9,397 nucleotides of DNA. It comes from an uncultured archaeon (lineage in GTDB: Archaea > Thermoproteota > Nitrososphaeria > Nitrososphaerales > Nitrosopumilaceae). The notes under the pieces were generated by a model. That model was not told the DNA's origin. It made no database searches and worked only from the letters and a program-made list of their open reading frames with translations. A program made the translations under genes and the position numbers. The stretch spans positions 1-9,397 of the forward strand of contig CATMRH010000048.1 in assembly GCA_950073955.1 (NCBI GenBank), written 5' to 3'. This document shows positions 7,267 through 9,397 of this stretch, one piece after another (within the stretch, counting starts at the first letter, position 1; each line of letters starts with the position of its first letter).

Positions 7267-7617
7267 TTAAAAATTTGATTTAGGATTAGATGTATTTGGA
7301 TACAGATTCAAACTAGGCTCCGAAGTTTCTAAAGTTATTTCCACCTTGCCAATTCTACTACGATATTGTTTGATTTTTTTTCCTTCTGATGAAATAATAT
7401 ACTTGTTTACCTCTACAAGTGCAAGATCTTCCAAAGTACACAATGTTTTGTAAACAGTAGAAAGCGAAATTTTTAATTCATCTGCAATTTGAGTTGCATC
7501 TTTTGATTCATTTTTAATTGAAAATAATACCGCCCTAGTACATACATTACTGAGTGACTCAATAATCTTTTGAGTTATATCAAATTCAGATAATTGGATT
7601 ATGTTCGACTTGGACAT
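7267..7617 (-). CDS. Winged-helix transcriptional regulator, second of a tandem pair
   Basis: A 116-residue DNA-binding protein. Helices at about 14-30 (ITQKIIESLSN, RAVLFSI) are followed by the helix-turn-helix (ATQIADELKISLSTVYKTLCTLEDLALV) and a wing (IISSEGKKIKQYRSRIGKVEIT). The pattern is ArsR/TrmB-like; no metal-binding cysteine motif is seen. It aligns without gaps to its upstream neighbour, with about 47 identities over 98 positions, so the two arose by duplication. The frame extends to a GTG at 7626. I chose the ATG at 7617 because it makes the N-terminus match the paralogue (both start MS) and because GAGTGAT lies just before it. It follows the first regulator after 9 bp with no promoter of its own, so the pair is cotranscribed. 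Target unknown; phnD is next downstream. Confidence 0.82.
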   Translation of the reverse strand: MSKSNIIQLSEFDITQKIIESLSNVCTRAVLFSIKNESKDATQIADELKISLSTVYKTLCTLEDLALVEVNKYIISSEGKKIKQYRSRIGKVEITLETSEPSLNLYPNTSNPKSNF

Positions 7618-7626
7618 TAAAATCAC

Positions 7627-7956
7627 TCAATTAGGAATCAATGTCAAGATTGGTTCAGGTTTTTTAATGGAGATATCAGCTTTACTAATTCTGCTGCGAT
7701 AGACTTTGTATTTTCTACCTTTATCAGATAGCATCCATTTTTCAACTTTAATTAATGTGAGTTCTTCCAGGTCTGCTAACTTTTTGTATACAGAGCTAAG
7801 AGGAATTTTGAGTTTATGTGAGAGTTCTGCTGCGGTATTCCCTTTTTTTATAATAGAAAAAAGTATTGCACGAGATTCAGAATCAGCTAATGCTTCTATT
7901 ACTTTTTGAGTTATATCATATTTTTTTAATTGTGGTAAAGTAAGTCGTCTTGACAT
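7627..7956 (-). CDS. Winged-helix transcriptional regulator, first of a tandem pair
   Basis: A 109-residue paralogue of the downstream regulator, with the same layout: DITQKVIEALADSESRAILF, then the helix-turn-helix AAELSHKLKIPLSSVYKKLA, then a basic wing ending in YKVYRSRISKADISI. It is more basic than its twin near the N-terminus (SRRLTLPQLKK), so the two may bind different sites or form a heterodimer. The open frame reaches a TTG at 7980, but a TATA box at 7981-7989 places the transcript start at about 7957. The ATG at 7956 is therefore the start, on a leaderless message. It lies 70 bp after cbtA and could also be reached by read-through from cbtBA. Ligand and targets cannot be read from the sequence. 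Confidence 0.85.
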   Translation of the reverse strand: MSRRLTLPQLKKYDITQKVIEALADSESRAILFSIIKKGNTAAELSHKLKIPLSSVYKKLADLEELTLIKVEKWMLSDKGRKYKVYRSRISKADISIKKPEPILTLIPN

Positions 7957-7980
7957 GTAGATATCAAAAATATGGTACAA

Positions 7981-7989
7981 TATTTAAAC
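7981..7989 (-). promoter_or_regulatory. TATA box of the regulator pair
   Basis: The minus strand reads GTTTAAATA, a strong archaeal TATA element centred about 28 bp before the ATG at 7956. The spacing indicates a leaderless transcript and rules out the longer TTG-start frame, which would begin inside the promoter. Confidence 0.65.
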
Positions 7990-8026
7990 GAAATGCTTTT
8001 GTTCTCATTCTAGAGAGTCAGAATAT

Positions 8027-8758
8027 CTAGTTATATGATTTAGTAGTTTCTTTATGGGGACTAAATCGATTCCAAAATAATCCAAGAATCACACCAATTG
8101 AAATCCAGAAAGAAGTAACTCCAAGGAATGACATTATCCTAAACTCGTTTACCAAATCCATTGGAGCAGTAATTTCATCTGGATTTTCTGGCATTACAAA
8201 GAAAACTACCGAGATAAAAATACTATATCCTATTATTGCTACAAGTTTTCTCTTGCTTTGAAATTTCTGTGATAATTTGTAAAAACCAACCGCCCCAAAT
8301 CCGGAAATCGTAATAAAAGACAGATACAAGATTGATCTCAACACAACAGTTTCAGGATCACCAACAGTTGGTGGATTTGCAGGATATTTGAGAAATGGAA
8401 TCACAAACATGGTAAACCACATAATTCCAGCCAAGACAAGTGCCTTTTTGACATCATTATTGCCTGGTAATGAATTTCTAGATAGTGCAAATACTATTCC
8501 AAATAATGCACCAATTGATGTTCCTAAAATAACCCCAGCAAGTATCTGCCCACTTTTTTGCCATATTCTATATCCTTCATATTCTACCCAAAATTCAGGA
8601 GTATCTTTTTCTTCACCTGTCGCAAACAGATTTTGGTTTTCAATTCCAATAGCTTGATCAAGATAAGGTTCTACAATTGCAAAGTTCACTGTTCCGTGAA
8701 TTAATCCTGCAAATGCACCTGAAATTAAAACTATTACAATAAAAAGAAATGTCTTCAT
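8027..8758 (-). CDS. cbtA: Cobalt transporter subunit CbtA
   Basis: CbtA is the large membrane subunit of a predicted cobalt uptake system, first proposed from its link to cobalamin genes. The 243-residue protein has about six hydrophobic segments (near 4-24, 71-92, 105-122, 140-160, 172-189 and 208-230). It shows the family motif PFLKYPANPP with GDPETV (121-137) after the third segment, and His21 inside the first. The loop MPENPDEITAPMDLVNEFR (189-207) also fits. It starts 12 bp after cbtB. An AGGA overlapping the cbtB stop lies about 10 nt before the ATG and may serve as ribosome site. The transport role is known only by prediction and regulon context for most members. In thaumarchaea, which make cobalamin, cobalt supply is a sensible role. 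Confidence 0.88.
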   Translation of the reverse strand: MKTFLFIVIVLISGAFAGLIHGTVNFAIVEPYLDQAIGIENQNLFATGEEKDTPEFWVEYEGYRIWQKSGQILAGVILGTSIGALFGIVFALSRNSLPGNNDVKKALVLAGIMWFTMFVIPFLKYPANPPTVGDPETVVLRSILYLSFITISGFGAVGFYKLSQKFQSKRKLVAIIGYSIFISVVFFVMPENPDEITAPMDLVNEFRIMSFLGVTSFWISIGVILGLFWNRFSPHKETTKSYN

Positions 8759-8770
8759 ATTATTAGATTC

Positions 8771-8986
8771 CTAATGACATGGAAATCCTGCTGCATGTCT
8801 CATATCATGAGTTAGTTCATGAATGTAAAGATCTTCAAATGCTTGTTCGCCATAAACCAGACTAAAGATATGTCCTTGATCAAATCCTACAAGAAATAAT
8901 CCTGCTGCAAAGATGATGGCCAATACAACTATTGCTAATTTGGAAACACCTGTCTTTGATACATTAATTTGTCTTGTTTCAGACAT
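8771..8986 (-). CDS. cbtB: Cobalt transporter subunit CbtB
   Basis: CbtB is the small partner of CbtA. The 71-residue product has one membrane span (about 16-35) and a histidine-rich C-terminus, HELTHDMRHAAGFPCH (56-71). The HD-RH-GFPCH pattern is diagnostic for the family and probably binds the metal ion. His39 just after the span may also take part. The open frame extends to 9103, but a TATA box at 9007-9016 lies inside that extension, at leaderless distance from the ATG at 8986. The shorter start also gives the usual CbtB length, so the 39 extra residues are not real. With cbtA it forms a two-gene operon that heads the minus-strand cluster. Confidence 0.92.
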   Translation of the reverse strand: MSETRQINVSKTGVSKLAIVVLAIIFAAGLFLVGFDQGHIFSLVYGEQAFEDLYIHELTHDMRHAAGFPCH

Positions 8987-9006
8987 GAAATTAAACAGCA
9001 ATTGAA

Positions 9007-9016
9007 TATATTTAAG
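9007..9016 (-). promoter_or_regulatory. TATA box of cbtBA
   Basis: CTTAAATATA on the minus strand is centred about 25 bp before the cbtB ATG at 8986. This spacing implies transcription starting at or within a few bases of the ATG, which leaves no room for a 5' leader or riboswitch. Confidence 0.65.
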
Positions 9017-9076
9017 CTCTTGGATATTTTCAACATCATTAAAAATTATTGATCGATCTGATGATGAAAATGTATA

Positions 9077-9085
9077 CTTTATACT
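9077..9085 (+). promoter_or_regulatory. Candidate TATA box of the 48-residue gene
   Basis: CTTTATACT is centred about 26 bp before the ATG at 9107. It is divergent from the cbtBA promoter, and the two TATA elements are about 70 bp apart. Confidence 0.5.
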
Positions 9086-9106
9086 AGAAACGTATTTCGT
9101 CAAGAT

Positions 9107-9253
9107 ATGACAAAGCTATACCTTTTGGTTATACCCATAGCAATAGGGATTATCTCAGGAATGTTTTTGGTATTTTATCCTGAATCACAAAATGATTCAA
9201 AATTATTAATTAAATCTCACGGACTACAGAATGACTACAGTTGTAAGTTTTAG
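9107..9253 (+). CDS. Small single-span membrane or secreted peptide, unknown
   Basis: This 48-residue frame is too short for most gene finders. It starts MTKLYLLVIPIAIGIISGMF, has one hydrophobic stretch (about 4-24) after a single Lys, then a polar tail of about 24 residues ending DYSCKF. That is the shape of a signal-anchored small protein facing outward. The ATG has a TATA-like element at leaderless distance, which is the main support. It is divergent from cbtBA and shares its 120-bp spacer, so regulation could be shared. Function is not recognisable. It could also be the broken N-terminus of a longer exported protein, because the frame stops soon after the span. Confidence 0.5.
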   Translation: MTKLYLLVIPIAIGIISGMFLVFYPESQNDSKLLIKSHGLQNDYSCKF

Positions 9254-9255
9254 AG

Positions 9256-9397
9256 TCAAAAAACATAAGTAATATCATAGTCGCAAATGGCTGTGCCATT
9301 TGCTCCTGGTCCTTGAATTCACATTGTAATTGTTGGAAATAAATTTCTAGAAAAGACTCCATATCTGCTCACAGATTGATGAAAACTTTGCTGCTTT
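9256..9397 (-). pseudogene. Possible decayed 3' end of a gene
   Basis: One minus-strand frame looks coding but has a TGA in the middle (9321-9319). After the stop it reads IQGPGANGTAICDYDITYVF and then a second stop. Before it, SRYGVFSRNLFPTITM runs in the same frame up to the window edge. The codons after the stop (GGA, CCA, GCA, ACT, GTT) resemble those of the real genes here. I do not recognise the family. A point mutation in a once intact gene, a sequencing error, or plain chance would all explain this. Confidence 0.3.
9283..9303. repeat. Perfect 9-bp hairpin
   Basis: GCAAATGGC and GCCATTTGC are exact reverse complements around a 3-nt loop. The hairpin lies 30 bp after the stop of the 48-residue gene. 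No T-run follows it on the plus strand. On the minus strand a run of six T follows about 20 nt later. It also lies inside the possible decayed gene, where it may simply be coding sequence. Confidence 0.6.

Noticed and set aside
7960..8026. Shared regulator motif GAATGARAA in the regulator-pair and phnD promoters.
   Set aside because: The distances to the TATA boxes differ and the motif is short and A-rich, so chance is likely.
8987..9103. 39-residue N-terminal extension of CbtB.
   Set aside because: It contains the TATA box of cbtBA and makes the protein longer than the family; the ATG at 8986 gives the normal size.
8987..9106. Cobalamin riboswitch upstream of cbtB.
   Set aside because: The predicted transcript starts at the ATG and the spacer is too short and A/T-rich; no conserved cobalamin-box sequence was seen.
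9283..9321. TGA followed by a hairpin resembling a bacterial SECIS element (selenocysteine).
   Set aside because: Archaeal SECIS elements lie in untranslated regions, and I know of no selenocysteine machinery in thaumarchaea. The stem has a 3-nt loop without the typical bacterial loop bases. Pseudogene or chance is simpler.
9287..9376. Plus-strand reading MAVPFAPGP, stop, IHIVIVGNKFLEKTPYLLTD as a gene.
   Set aside because: It has a stop after nine codons and a double stop at the end, no good promoter, and it overlaps the more coding-like minus-strand frame.

Overview
The window looks like a chromosomal segment of an ammonia-oxidising thaumarchaeon (Nitrosopumilus/Nitrosarchaeum-like). The reasons are AT-rich sequence, the archaeal purine enzyme PurP, a GatCAB-type amidotransferase beside an archaeal AspRS, and TATA boxes about 25-28 bp upstream of start codons that imply leaderless transcripts. 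It also has a short 'WIKNNAGWWA' domain that I know from secreted thaumarchaeal proteins. The assignment rests on recognition of families, not on a search.

Region 1 (1-3048, minus strand) is a translation operon: aspS, gatC, gatA and the first codons of what is probably gatB. The genes are packed end to end, with a 10-bp gap, a 1-nt overlap and a 4-nt overlap. Together they would charge tRNA-Asn (and possibly tRNA-Gln) indirectly: a relaxed AspRS makes Asp-tRNA-Asn and the amidotransferase converts it to Asn-tRNA-Asn.

Region 2 (3166-4429, plus strand) diverges from aspS. It holds a small protein of unknown function followed by purP, the archaeal ATP- and formate-dependent step of IMP synthesis.

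Region 3 (4448-8986, minus strand) is the accessory-looking part. In transcriptional order it has cbtB and cbtA (predicted cobalt transporter), two tandem paralogous winged-helix regulators, then phnD, phnC and phnE (a phosphonate-type ABC importer: binding protein, ATPase, permease). The cbt pair, the regulator pair and the phn trio each have a credible promoter. The phnD promoter carries an inverted repeat between the TATA box and the predicted start site, and a direct repeat upstream of the TATA box. The arrangement suggests a regulated uptake cassette. The PhnD protein has an added N-terminal thaumarchaeal domain and an altered ligand loop, so its substrate should not be assumed to be phosphonate.

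Region 4 (9107-9397) holds a 48-residue single-span small protein with a leaderless-type promoter on the plus strand, and a possible decayed gene end on the minus strand that contains a perfect 9-bp hairpin. I found no tRNA, rRNA, CRISPR array, insertion sequence or bacterial-type riboswitch. Several starts were chosen shorter than the longest open frame (cbtB, both regulators, phnE) because promoter position, Shine-Dalgarno match or paralogue alignment favours them.
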